From contig OMJS01000167.1 of NCBI GenBank assembly GCA_900299365.1, positions 1 through 36,978 on the forward strand: 36,978 bases of DNA, given 5' to 3'. Below, piece by piece: positions 24,691 through 33,241 of the stretch. Below the pieces are notes generated by a model. That model ran no database searches. It was not told where the DNA came from and was given only the letters and a program-made list of their open reading frames with translations. This stretch comes from Opitutales bacterium (GTDB taxonomy: Bacteria > Verrucomicrobiota > Verrucomicrobiia > Opitutales > Seribacteraceae). Made by a program: the position numbers and the translations under genes. Numbering within the stretch: the first letter of the stretch is position 1; each line of letters begins with the position of its first letter.

Positions 24691-24933
24691 CTACCGATCT
24701 AGGTTCAAGGGAATCTCTTCTTCATCTGTAGTTTGTTCGGCATAGTTTTCCCAATCTTTTGGCCAAGCACGAAGAACCGCCCAGACCCCCAAGCATGCAC
24801 AGGCAATGGAGAAGAACGCATGGTAAAACAAACCTATTGGCATGCCCCATGCAAAAACATCTTCATTGGACCAGTTCCAAAAATCCTGGTGTAAAACCAG
24901 AAGAGCCAAAAAGATTACCCAAAAAATTTTCAT
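24691..24933 (-). CDS. Small membrane protein, DUF3311-like symporter partner
   Basis: An 80-residue protein with two transmembrane helices (about 3-17 and 30-57) and an acidic cytoplasmic tail (EQTTDEEEIPLNLDR). The order of a first helix, a W-N/D-rich turn, WGMPIGLFYHAFF and a second helix matches the DUF3311-type proteins that commonly precede SSS symporter genes. It lies 12 bases before the symporter gene. I infer that it is an accessory subunit or assembly factor for the symporter. The assignment rests on pattern and context only. Confidence 0.65.
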   Translation of the reverse strand: MKIFWVIFLALLVLHQDFWNWSNEDVFAWGMPIGLFYHAFFSIACACLGVWAVLRAWPKDWENYAEQTTDEEEIPLNLDR

Positions 24934-24968
24934 CCTATCCGAGTGGCGATTATTGATTTAGCTAAGCA

Positions 24969-26486
24969 TTATTCTCCGATCGCGTAGAGATGCGTTTGGG
25001 TCGAAACATATAATGTCTGGTTCGCCACTACCGGTGAGCTATATATCGGTGCCCCTAAGTTAATCGCAACTGGTTCTTTGTACTCCTTGCCATGATCAAA
25101 GATCAGAAGATCCCCATCCTCATTACCCAAAAGTAACTTTCCATCGACTAGTAGAGTCGATCCCCAAATTCGACTGTAAGAGTCGTGGGTCCAATAAATC
25201 TCGCCTGTCTCCGCGTCAAGACAGTGTAAAATACCAGCGTACTCAGCCTGATAAATCAATCCATCGGAAATCGAGGGAGTGGAAATGGTCCTACCAATGT
25301 CCGTGTTTTTCCAGAGAACATCACCGGATTTGGCATCGACGCACGATAATCGCCCTACCCCGTCCCCATGCTCGGGGTCCTGACCTGTAGAACAGTATAT
25401 TTTGTTCTCATATAAGACCGGAGTCGCAATCAATTCACTGGGTCCTGGAGGAGTGGCGTAGGGAATCTTTCTTCCCTCCTTATCGATTCGGTAACTTGGT
25501 TCATTGCAATCCACCTTCCATAGGGGATTAAAGAGATCAAACCCTTCCTCGTCCTGCTCGGTTTCATTGGCATAGGCATATAAATATCCGTCTGTCCCTC
25601 CCCAAAACAACCTGTCTTGACCATCAATTTTTCCATAAGTCAAAGAAGACCAAGCAGCATGCAAAGCGTCCTTACTTGCTCCCGATCCATCCTCCCCAAT
25701 TAATTCACCGTTCTTTTTGTTGAGAGCGATCCAACTAGGAGAAAGAGGACTAGGAATATTGATATGGGACCAATCCACTCCGTTTGAGGTGGCAACAAAT
25801 AAACGATCCCCCACAATCAGGGCAGATGAACTGGTCACATTGTGGGGAAAGACACCTAGTTCATCCCGCATGTCATAACGCCAGATAATATCGGCATCGA
25901 TCTCGTTATTCAAGGAATCAAGCGATCCTTTTGGCCGAATGTAAATATCCTCCTCTTGATAGGGACCATCATTTCCGTCCGTCAGGCCATCGAGGTCCAA
26001 ACAGATAACTTCACAACGATTAGTCACCACATAGGCCAGTCCATCCTCAATAGCGGGCGATGAGCAAACTCCTATATATTCCCAGTCACTCACTTTTCCG
26101 GCACCCAGTTTAGGAATCACCAATTGCCAAACAAAATCTCCAGATTTTTCATCGAAACACATCACCACTCCCCGGTCTCCCTTTTTTTTCGGATCCCGGG
26201 CGGATTCATTGTTAGTGCCGACCAGCACCTTGCCTTCACCGATCGTTACATTCCCATATGCTTGTGATCCCAACTTAGCCACCCATTTGACATTTTTCGT
26301 AGTGGTTAAATCTACCTTTTCATTCTCGTCAATCTCACCGGGAAGAAATTCAAAAAGAATACCCTTCTCATGAGATACCATGTTGCGAGATTGGTCTTTT
26401 CCCCAAATTGGCCAGTCTTCTCCAAATAAGCTTGAAGATGTGATTAAGGAGCCGGTTAAGAGGATAAATAAATTACTATATTTCAT
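24969..26486 (-). CDS. Secreted PQQ-like beta-propeller protein (505 aa)
   Basis: Starts at ATG 26486 (a TTG two codons upstream is less likely). The signal peptide NLFILLTGSLITSSSLFGEDW precedes a propeller of about eight blades; visible blades include GVVMCFDEKSGDFVW, RLSCVDAKSGDVLW, ILHCLDAETGEIYW and DLLIFDHGKEY. The first blade begins DWPIWGKDQSRN, a typical PQQ-like opening. About 70 residues (160-230) interrupt one blade with DGNDGPYQEEDIYI-type acidic loops. No haem motif is visible. It lies 24 bases downstream of the lipoprotein propeller gene. Likely a periplasmic or outer-membrane scaffold; the ligand is unknown. Confidence 0.85.
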   Translation of the reverse strand: MKYSNLFILLTGSLITSSSLFGEDWPIWGKDQSRNMVSHEKGILFEFLPGEIDENEKVDLTTTKNVKWVAKLGSQAYGNVTIGEGKVLVGTNNESARDPKKKGDRGVVMCFDEKSGDFVWQLVIPKLGAGKVSDWEYIGVCSSPAIEDGLAYVVTNRCEVICLDLDGLTDGNDGPYQEEDIYIRPKGSLDSLNNEIDADIIWRYDMRDELGVFPHNVTSSSALIVGDRLFVATSNGVDWSHINIPSPLSPSWIALNKKNGELIGEDGSGASKDALHAAWSSLTYGKIDGQDRLFWGGTDGYLYAYANETEQDEEGFDLFNPLWKVDCNEPSYRIDKEGRKIPYATPPGPSELIATPVLYENKIYCSTGQDPEHGDGVGRLSCVDAKSGDVLWKNTDIGRTISTPSISDGLIYQAEYAGILHCLDAETGEIYWTHDSYSRIWGSTLLVDGKLLLGNEDGDLLIFDHGKEYKEPVAINLGAPIYSSPVVANQTLYVSTQTHLYAIGE

Positions 26487-26516
26487 CTGCAATCTTTTGT
26501 TATTGAAGCGGCCCTT

Positions 26517-28841
26517 TTAGGGCTTTCGGTAGATACTTAGGTTATCAAAATATACCTTCTTTTTACTCTGCGGAGAAAGGGCATAGACACCGGGAGCACC
26601 CTGTTTGTGCGGACGGAGGTGAATCTCCTCCAAAGTCCAATCTTCTGGCTCTTCTGTTTCTCGTGACCAGACCTTCGCCCGAACCAAGCCCGTTCCATCG
26701 TCCTGAAAATCGATCTGTGTTTTAATACGATACCATTTATTCGCTTCTATAGGAAAAGGTACAGATCTTTCGAAGCGGTCGTAATTGGAAACCACCTGCA
26801 GGGTGTTGGCATTTCCCACTAGGGCAAAAATGTACCTTTGATTAATCACACCGATGGTAGATTTTATTCTCCGGTTACCGTCCACTTTGGCATCCATTTC
26901 CACGACATAATCTCTTTCTTTCCAAGAACCTACGAAATTGATCGCTCTTTGAAAAAGTACCCGGTCCAGAGTATTTCCTGCGACTGTCTCTCCCTCTAGG
27001 TCTTGGACCTGCCAGCGCATACGGGCACCAAGCCAAGGCAATGGCGGATAGGAAAAGGATATCCCGTCAGAAGCTACATGATTAAGAACATATCCATCTT
27101 CAAAATTTTCCTCATAGGGAAGAGCGGGGAGGATTCTGCCCCGGGTTACAGCACTCAATCCATTATAGCTTACTTTAATAGCACCCGCAGAAAGTTTTGC
27201 AGATGGCAATGCGGTTAAGCTACCAGTACCTGAGGTTGATAAATTGCCGTCCAATTCTGCCCGAACTTTGGCTGTGGGAGGAATCCACTTTTCCCAGCTT
27301 AATCCATCTCCTAATTGCTTAATCCGGTTACCTGCTGAATCAAGGGCAAACACCCGAAATTTTTGAGTTTTTCCAGCAGATAATGCAAACTCGGAAGGCA
27401 CGATTTGCAAAGATACCACCTCTTCTGCCTTCGGAGTGCTGTCAGGCAGCTTTGGCCGGAACGATTTGGGCTTCGAGGAATTACCAAAACAGTACAACTT
27501 ATTTTTGGCCTGTATTAAAATTTTTCCCTGAGCAATTGCCGGAGCTGCTAGACAAGGGTTGCCCAAGTCAATCTGATTGAGAATTTCTCCCTGGTTACCC
27601 GTATCTCGTATCACAAAAACATGACCATCAAACATGGGCACATATAATTTCTCATCTGCCCAAGTGGGAGCGGCATGGATTTGATCAGGAGCAAGTTTTA
27701 ATGTCCATATAGTCTCACCACTCTGAGCGTCATTACAAAATAGCTCACCCTTTTTGACCGAAATATATACCCTGTCTCGATAAAGTACGGGCGAACTGGT
27801 GAAAGATTCGATATCCTCATTTCGCCAAACTTCGTTTTCTTTACCCAATTCCAAAATGGGGTCTTCCACACCCGGCAACCAGTCTGGTTTACGAATTCCC
27901 ACCATTCGACCGATCCGTGAACTATCTATATTTTCTTTGCCATGCACCGCAATGACTAGATCTTCATAAAGTACGACCCCGGCATTTACTCCCCCATGAG
28001 ACATTTTAAAACGCCACAATGGCTGACCTGTCCGAGCATTCACGCATACCACATGCCCACATCCAGTTCCACTGTAAAAGACCCGCCGACCATCGGAAAG
28101 ATCCTCAAAAACAAGAGGGGCAAATGAGCTGTCTTGTGGCGTGGTTCCAGGAGTTGATGTCCAGACCAACTCCCCCGTGGTTTTATCAAATGCATAAAAT
28201 CTATCTCTGGCCGGTCCATTGGTTCCCCAATTTGCGGTGATTGCATGTAAAATGACTAAGTCTTCATCTACGCAAGGTCCTCCCGTGCGGCCATTGGGAA
28301 AGGTTAATCTGGCGAATTCCTCCATTAGGGAACGTTCCCATAATAACGATCCATCAGGAGAAAAACCGGTAAGCAAACCGGGGCTAGTCTGGAAAAAAAT
28401 ATTTCCTGTTTCGGGATCCACACAGGCAGCCCCTACTCCATAACGATCATAGACTATATCGCTGATAAAATCTGGGCGGCGTTTATCCCAGATTAATTCA
28501 CCACTTTCAATGTCCAAACAGGTCAAACTTTCCTCCACCTCTTCCCCACTTCCATAATAACCAAATTGATACACTTTATTTCCCGCAACTACGGGTATTC
28601 CCCCGCCCTGAATATCGTAGGTCCAAAGGTTTGAACCATTGAGTTCTTGAGGTAAGCCAGTTTCAGTGGAAACCCCCATGCCCAAGTCACCCCGCCAAAA
28701 TAACCAGTCCGATGATTTTTCCTCCAAAGTTACCGTGCTGCTTGCTTTGATTAAAGTCTGCTTAGGGGATGCTAAACGAATACAAGAGGTTGCTAGAAGA
28801 GTCGCGGTTAAAACAAATATTAGAAATTGAATGGATTTCAT
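26517..28841 (-). CDS. PQQ-like propeller lipoprotein with Ig-like and jelly-roll domains
   Basis: A 774-residue lipoprotein: the signal ends ATLLATSC, with Cys20 as the acylated residue, so it is anchored in a membrane, probably the outer one. Residues ~45-455 form a PQQ-like propeller (DWLFWRGDLGMGV start; repeated blades such as SLTCLDIESGELIW and ELFCNDAQSGETIW). Residues ~470-565 look like a bacterial Ig-like domain (LQIVPSEFALSAGKTQKFRV). Residues ~575-774 are a LamG-type jelly roll (ENFEDGYVLN opening, VYFDNLSIYRKP closing). The fusion suggests a surface protein that holds a ligand or polysaccharide. It lies 24 bases upstream of the 505-residue propeller gene and follows the 409-residue one. 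Confidence 0.85.
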   Translation of the reverse strand: MKSIQFLIFVLTATLLATSCIRLASPKQTLIKASSTVTLEEKSSDWLFWRGDLGMGVSTETGLPQELNGSNLWTYDIQGGGIPVVAGNKVYQFGYYGSGEEVEESLTCLDIESGELIWDKRRPDFISDIVYDRYGVGAACVDPETGNIFFQTSPGLLTGFSPDGSLLWERSLMEEFARLTFPNGRTGGPCVDEDLVILHAITANWGTNGPARDRFYAFDKTTGELVWTSTPGTTPQDSSFAPLVFEDLSDGRRVFYSGTGCGHVVCVNARTGQPLWRFKMSHGGVNAGVVLYEDLVIAVHGKENIDSSRIGRMVGIRKPDWLPGVEDPILELGKENEVWRNEDIESFTSSPVLYRDRVYISVKKGELFCNDAQSGETIWTLKLAPDQIHAAPTWADEKLYVPMFDGHVFVIRDTGNQGEILNQIDLGNPCLAAPAIAQGKILIQAKNKLYCFGNSSKPKSFRPKLPDSTPKAEEVVSLQIVPSEFALSAGKTQKFRVFALDSAGNRIKQLGDGLSWEKWIPPTAKVRAELDGNLSTSGTGSLTALPSAKLSAGAIKVSYNGLSAVTRGRILPALPYEENFEDGYVLNHVASDGISFSYPPLPWLGARMRWQVQDLEGETVAGNTLDRVLFQRAINFVGSWKERDYVVEMDAKVDGNRRIKSTIGVINQRYIFALVGNANTLQVVSNYDRFERSVPFPIEANKWYRIKTQIDFQDDGTGLVRAKVWSRETEEPEDWTLEEIHLRPHKQGAPGVYALSPQSKKKVYFDNLSIYRKP

Positions 28842-28942
28842 AAACCTAGAAGATGTTGCATGTTATCACTTCAATTAGTGCTAATCTCAGTTTGGTTAAC
28901 GTCAAACCAGCATGGCGGTATCAGTTGGGAAAAATTTTTAGA

Positions 28943-30172
28943 TTATTGTGGTTTTCCCATCGACAAACACACCCACATACCAGTGCTTGAACGACAATAC
29001 ATTCTGCCATTTGCATAGCTAGGTGGTGTCCAATTATTCTTCCCTCCCAGTACTTGAAAACGGGCCATTTCATTAAAGCGATCAGCAGTCGCTTCAATCA
29101 ATGCAATTTCTCCACGATCACTTAGCACCGCCAATGTGTTATTGATTAGAATGACCGTGCCTACACCAAATCCACGCTCTTCCCAAGTCTTCCTACCCTT
29201 GGAAAGATCCAAGCAAAATAAGGTGGCTCGGTTTGCATTGGCTCCTGTTTGTCCGTGGATTCCGTAAGCATATTTATCACGAAAAACCAGACTGGCCATT
29301 TGGCAAGCCACTCCCTCAGATTCCCAGAGGACTTTAGGTTGAGCGTCTTGTAAATCAAGCAGTGCTGCACCCTTTCCATATCCACTCGCCACTAGTATTT
29401 TACTACCGAGGTCTAAGGGTTGTGCTGCATTCACTTCGTACCTAGTACGGTGTTTGTAAGAAATTTTTTCTTGGCCTGTCCTTTGATCGTGAATAGACAA
29501 ACCATCCTGGTTAAAAACAACAATTTCTTTTGGATTAGTTTTTCTAAGATAAGGACTGGCATAACCTGCCTGAGCACTGCCTCCTCGCCAGACCTCTTTT
29601 CCCGTATCAGCAGTTAAGGCAATCAGAGAACCGTTCGCACTACCTGTTTGTACTATGACTCTTCCATTACTTACAAAGGGGGCTCCGGAATATCCCCATG
29701 TCGGGCAACGACCACCAAAATCTTTAACTAAGTGAGTTTTCCAGATGAGGTCACCCGATTTTGCATCTAGGCAAAAAAGGGGCCCTTCATGACCCTGTAA
29801 ATATATCTTTCCTCGGAAGAAAGTAGGGGTGGAACGACTACCTCCCTGAAAATATTTATCCCCTAATGCAGAATTGTATGAATATGTCCATTGGATCTTT
29901 CCCGTTTCAGCATCCACACAATAGAGGGTATTTTTGCCACTTTTATACCCCTGTGTGTATGCAAGACCTTCTGCTTCAATTACAGAAGAATATCCCAGTC
30001 CCACATCGTGCTTCCATAAAAGTTCTGGTTCTTCATCCCCCCAATCCAAACGCAAGGTTCGCTCATCTGAGCAGTGGTTGTTTTGCAGACCACCATAAGT
30101 TGGCCAATCAGCACCCAGAGTAAATATTTTACCAAAAAAGAACAAACAGAGGGCAACAAAGATTGGCTTCAT
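28943..30172 (-). CDS. Secreted PQQ-like beta-propeller protein (409 aa)
   Basis: I start at ATG 30172, which gives a clean signal peptide (KPIFVALCLFFFGKIFTLGADWP); a start at 30211 would put 13 extra residues in front. The mature protein opens with WPTYGGLQNNHCS and has about six or seven blades, such as NTLYCVDAETGKIQW, PLFCLDAKSGDLIW and SLIALTADTGKEVW. It is the first gene of the long run and is preceded by a 94-base gap after the anti-sigma gene, so a promoter is likely there. This is the BamB/PQQ-like fold without a visible catalytic site. Confidence 0.82.
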   Translation of the reverse strand: MKPIFVALCLFFFGKIFTLGADWPTYGGLQNNHCSDERTLRLDWGDEEPELLWKHDVGLGYSSVIEAEGLAYTQGYKSGKNTLYCVDAETGKIQWTYSYNSALGDKYFQGGSRSTPTFFRGKIYLQGHEGPLFCLDAKSGDLIWKTHLVKDFGGRCPTWGYSGAPFVSNGRVIVQTGSANGSLIALTADTGKEVWRGGSAQAGYASPYLRKTNPKEIVVFNQDGLSIHDQRTGQEKISYKHRTRYEVNAAQPLDLGSKILVASGYGKGAALLDLQDAQPKVLWESEGVACQMASLVFRDKYAYGIHGQTGANANRATLFCLDLSKGRKTWEERGFGVGTVILINNTLAVLSDRGEIALIEATADRFNEMARFQVLGGKNNWTPPSYANGRMYCRSSTGMWVCLSMGKPQ

Positions 30173-30266
30173 CAACCAAAGCCAATGGATGCAACTTTGG
30201 TAAGTCAACAAATACTATCTTATTTCCAGAAAAGTTTTTTTGAATTATGATCGATGCGTCCTAAGA

Positions 30267-31343
30267 TTAGATGGGTCCAATCGTAGTTTTTTCATCAAAG
30301 GAAAGAAAGAGTTCAAGGTCGTCAGCATAATAGGAACTTGTATTTGCCAGCACTGCGTCAGGACCAAATTTTCTGGCAGTCAAGGATACAACTACAAATT
30401 GAGCATCATTTGGAATGATCATTTCCGAACTTACCTGACTCCATGTACTCGGATCACGGTCCGAAGACAACTTCTCATCAGTACGGACCAATTCATGAGA
30501 TGACGAATCTGCATCCTTTTTGAAAGCCTGTAAGGTGATACTAAATTCAGCACCTTCCTGAGATTCGCCAAAACTTTGGTTAAATTTTACAGCTGCAAAT
30601 ATTCTTGCGTTGTCCCCTGACACACCTTTTACCGCCTCACGCACATCTAAAACTTGAATGGTTTCCTCAATCTCTGCTTTTTGACTTTCCATGTCCACTA
30701 ACATCTTTTCAAAACCAATCATGGTAGATCCAGAGGCTGGAAGTATTCCGTTTTCTGCAGGCGTCAACAATGCGTGCAAACGATTCCATCGCTTAACAGG
30801 ACCAAAATATTCGGTAACTCCACCATGCGATGAATCAGCACTGAGGTAATGTGAGATCGCTCTTTTTGCTTTATCATGCAACATCATAGAGGATAGAGAT
30901 GTAACAAATTTCTTTTGCCCAGAAGACCGCGACAACCTCTGGGAACTTTGTTCTTTTGCCAATACATCACCACCGCTCTTGGAGATGGAAGACATGGGGT
31001 TAAGATTGTGACTACCTATTAATGAATTAACGGAATTGGTAGGTTGATTGGTCCACCAAATTGCGGACATGGCCAAAAAAATAGCTGCTACGGAACCAAT
31101 CCAAAATGGGAAACGGAAAAATATAGGCACCTCTTCTACTAATTTGGGTGTCTCAACAGAGGCAACATCTTCGGATTCCCAATGAAGGAGAGATTCGAGA
31201 CGAATATATTCTAAATATTCTTTGCGGTTGGCCGAAGATTCTTTCAGCAAATCGGATAATTTTCTGTGCTCATTCTCGGCAATGTTCCCATCCAACAATA
31301 GGGAAGTTAATCGACCGAGTTCCTCTCTAACTTCTTTGTTCAT
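30267..31343 (-). CDS. Anti-sigma-like membrane protein (FecR-type context)
   Basis: A 358-residue protein directly downstream of an ECF sigma gene. Residues 1-75 form a helical cytoplasmic region of the anti-sigma type (REELGRLTSLLLDGN, then SANRKEYLEYIRLESLL). One transmembrane helix lies at about 78-98 (WIGSVAAIFLAMSAIWW). Outside follow a Ser-rich linker and, from about residue 240, a beta-rich region (ARIFAAVKFNQSF ... FVVVSLTARKF ... YYADDLELFLSF) resembling a jelly-roll or carbohydrate-binding module. The architecture suggests a sensor that releases the sigma factor on an external cue. A weak AGAGA sequence lies about 9 bases before the ATG. The FecR-type assignment is by layout, not by clear FecR motifs. 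Confidence 0.65.
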   Translation of the reverse strand: MNKEVREELGRLTSLLLDGNIAENEHRKLSDLLKESSANRKEYLEYIRLESLLHWESEDVASVETPKLVEEVPIFFRFPFWIGSVAAIFLAMSAIWWTNQPTNSVNSLIGSHNLNPMSSISKSGGDVLAKEQSSQRLSRSSGQKKFVTSLSSMMLHDKAKRAISHYLSADSSHGGVTEYFGPVKRWNRLHALLTPAENGILPASGSTMIGFEKMLVDMESQKAEIEETIQVLDVREAVKGVSGDNARIFAAVKFNQSFGESQEGAEFSITLQAFKKDADSSSHELVRTDEKLSSDRDPSTWSQVSSEMIIPNDAQFVVVSLTARKFGPDAVLANTSSYYADDLELFLSFDEKTTIGPI

Positions 31344-31405
31344 ATTGATATTCTCTGTGCATAATTAGCACTTATTCACAAAATGATACAGGTTTTTGAA
31401 ATTTT

Positions 31406-31966
31406 TTATAACTCGCTATCCGCCTCTAATTTAGGGATCTTGAGACGGACACACTGAATCAGGTTTTGTCGTATGCGGAAGAGGGTACCCGAGATTGCCC
31501 CAACCGGCCGGCTTATTATCTTGCTAATTTCTTTCATCGAAAGATCTTCCTTAAAGCGCAAACGGGAGATTTCTCTCATATGTTCGGGTAGTAATTCGTA
31601 GCAAATCTGCAAAGCACGCTGAGTAAGTTGATGAGTACGCCCATCAAATTCTTCACAGGCCAAGGTCTCAACCAGCTCATTGCTAAAGTAAATCTTGCTA
31701 CGTTTCTTTTTAGTCAGATGGCCAAGCACTTGGTACCTAGCTATATTGAAGGCCCACGAACGAAAATTTCCCTCTGGGTTATATTCTTTAGATTTTTGAC
31801 AAAGGATGAGGTTGGTTTCCTGCAAAATATCTTCCGCATCGCTTCGATTTGGTAATAAACTCAGAATAAAGGAGTATAGGTTTTTCTGCACACCAACCAG
31901 TTTTTGCGAAAATTCAAAGGATACAGAATTGTCAGACACAACAACCAATGGAATGGGCTTTTTCAT
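31406..31966 (-). CDS. ECF-type RNA polymerase sigma factor
   Basis: A 186-residue sigma-70 family factor of the extracytoplasmic-function class. Region 2 covers about residues 22-90 with YSFILSLLPNRSDAEDILQET, the core-binding and -10 recognition helices, and region 4 covers about 130-175 with a helix-turn-helix (MKEISKIISRPVGAISGTLFRIRQNL). I start at ATG 31966 (KKPIPLVVVSDN); longer starts at 32020 or 32080 would run through the divergent promoter region and into the oppositely transcribed gene. The anti-sigma-like gene follows 62 bases later. It probably controls its own operon and may control the propeller gene run beginning at 30172. Confidence 0.9.
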   Translation of the reverse strand: MKKPIPLVVVSDNSVSFEFSQKLVGVQKNLYSFILSLLPNRSDAEDILQETNLILCQKSKEYNPEGNFRSWAFNIARYQVLGHLTKKKRSKIYFSNELVETLACEEFDGRTHQLTQRALQICYELLPEHMREISRLRFKEDLSMKEISKIISRPVGAISGTLFRIRQNLIQCVRLKIPKLEADSEL

Positions 31967-32039
31967 TTTAGTCAATGACTGATCAATTTTAATAAACCGT
32001 TGGGTTGCCAAAATGTGCATTCTTAGTTTTGATAAAAAT
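31967..32039. promoter_or_regulatory. Divergent promoter region with palindrome
   Basis: Seventy-three bases separate the sigma-factor start (minus) from the Wzz-like start (plus), so promoters for both must lie here or overlap the genes. An 11-base palindrome AGTCAATGACT sits at 31970-31980, four bases upstream of the sigma start codon, and could be an operator. I see no convincing -35/-10 pair. Starts on both sides lack a Shine-Dalgarno sequence. Confidence 0.35.
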
Positions 32040-33191
32040 ATGCAGCCTTGGCAGTGTATCGCACTAATCATTCTGACCATTGCGGTATTTTTTTATGCCT
32101 CTTATCTGGATGATATAAAACAAACGGCAGAATCCTCCCTTGTTGCACTAGTTGAGGAAAAACCTTCATCATCCGATGAAGCCACAGAATCAGAAAAAAA
32201 TACATCTACCACTTGGGCCGAGATTTCGCTGATTCTAAACTCAGATATTGTAGATGATTATGCCCTCTCATTTCATCAAGAATCACTCGATTCTGAAAAA
32301 TTTCATTCCTCTCTTTTTGAAGAGTTAAACAAAAGTCCAATTGCCAAAGATCTTATCTTGAGACCTTTCACCAGTGAACTGCTTGAAGGTAACGAAATCG
32401 AAATTTTATCGTCTCTGATTTCAATCCGTCCAAGATCATCCGGGTCTATGGAAATTATTTGCAAAGGACATTCAACTAGGGCAGCAAATCTACTCTCTGA
32501 ATTGATAATTAGGAATTATAACCGGCTCATCACACTCGAGTCATCAGACTCTCCCCTACCCACTAGTTTAATCGAAAAATTAGAAAAATTCAGGAAACTC
32601 GAGACCCAAATGGAAGACCTTAAAATCATCATTCAAGAAGAAATAAACGGTACTCCTGAAGAAAGTGTGGAAGTCATGGCTATACGCTCAGAAATTATGC
32701 AATTGGATGATGATATCAATCAATTTAAGGAGCACCTGCTAAGAATAGATGAAATTCATAAAGAACAATTAGATCCCAAGGAATTTCTTCATATCCCGCC
32801 AATCCGTGATTTTAGCAATGTTTCACAATTGGCTGATATCTTGGATCAGTTAAAGTCCATGCGTCTTGATAATTCCCTCAATGAATTTACCCGCAATCAG
32901 GTAGAAAAAAATATCCTGGAAAACAGTAAGGAACTGGAAAAACAGGTAGTTACAGCTATTGATGAAATGAAAACAGCGGTCGCCGGTTTACTGCAGCAAA
33001 AAAAGGAACTTCAGCAAGCTGCTTTTGATCATATCTCCGAGTCCAACCTAGCAAGTACCAAGGGAAAAAACCTCGAAAAATTTAATAAGATCAAACAAAT
33101 TGTACTTGAAGCGAAAAAGCAATACGAAGACGCCAACCTACAGTGGCTTTCTTGTAAGTCATCTTACCGCCTCTACCGGGAGGCAAACTGA
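32040..33191 (+). CDS. Membrane-anchored coiled-coil protein, Wzz-like
   Basis: A 383-residue protein starting at ATG 32040; the upstream ATG at 32013 would add nine residues before the membrane segment. One helix (CIALIILTIAVFFYA, about 6-20) anchors it. A mixed alpha/beta region follows, in which LISIRPRSSGSMEIICKGHSTRAANLLSELIIRNYNRLI resembles the domain of Wzz/chain-length-determinant proteins (described here in fragments: IRPRSSGSMEI, then AANLLSELI). From about residue 170 it is heptad-rich coiled coil to the end. Ordinary Wzz proteins end with a second membrane helix, which is missing. Possible roles are in polysaccharide export or as a structural protein. It precedes the SulP gene by 50 bases. 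Confidence 0.6.
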   Translation: MQPWQCIALIILTIAVFFYASYLDDIKQTAESSLVALVEEKPSSSDEATESEKNTSTTWAEISLILNSDIVDDYALSFHQESLDSEKFHSSLFEELNKSPIAKDLILRPFTSELLEGNEIEILSSLISIRPRSSGSMEIICKGHSTRAANLLSELIIRNYNRLITLESSDSPLPTSLIEKLEKFRKLETQMEDLKIIIQEEINGTPEESVEVMAIRSEIMQLDDDINQFKEHLLRIDEIHKEQLDPKEFLHIPPIRDFSNVSQLADILDQLKSMRLDNSLNEFTRNQVEKNILENSKELEKQVVTAIDEMKTAVAGLLQQKKELQQAAFDHISESNLASTKGKNLEKFNKIKQIVLEAKKQYEDANLQWLSCKSSYRLYREAN

Positions 33192-33241
33192 TTGACTGAT
33201 TATTTTCTTTTTGCCCAGAGGCCTAAATCGAATTTTAGCAG

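Larger units (their letters stand above)
13090..30172 (-). other. Candidate operon of fourteen genes
   Basis: Fourteen minus-strand genes follow one another with gaps no larger than about 100 bases and several start-stop overlaps. From first to last: propeller, propeller lipoprotein, propeller, DUF3311-like, symporter, EhpF-like, EhpG-like, alcohol dehydrogenase, propeller, HemN-like, UbiC-like, flavoenzyme, GT4, thioesterase. The 101-base gap at 28842-28942 could hold an internal promoter. A hairpin at 13046-13068 closes the run. Co-transcription is inferred from spacing. Confidence 0.5.

Noticed and set aside
28842-28942. Short hairpin GTTTG/CAAAC in the 101-base gap
   Set aside because: A 5-base stem with an 8-base loop and no T-run; expected by chance in AT-rich sequence.
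18060-30172. PQQ-dependent alcohol dehydrogenases
   Set aside because: The proteins have propeller repeats but no visible haem CxxCH motif or dehydrogenase catalytic pattern, so they are called PQQ-like scaffold proteins only.
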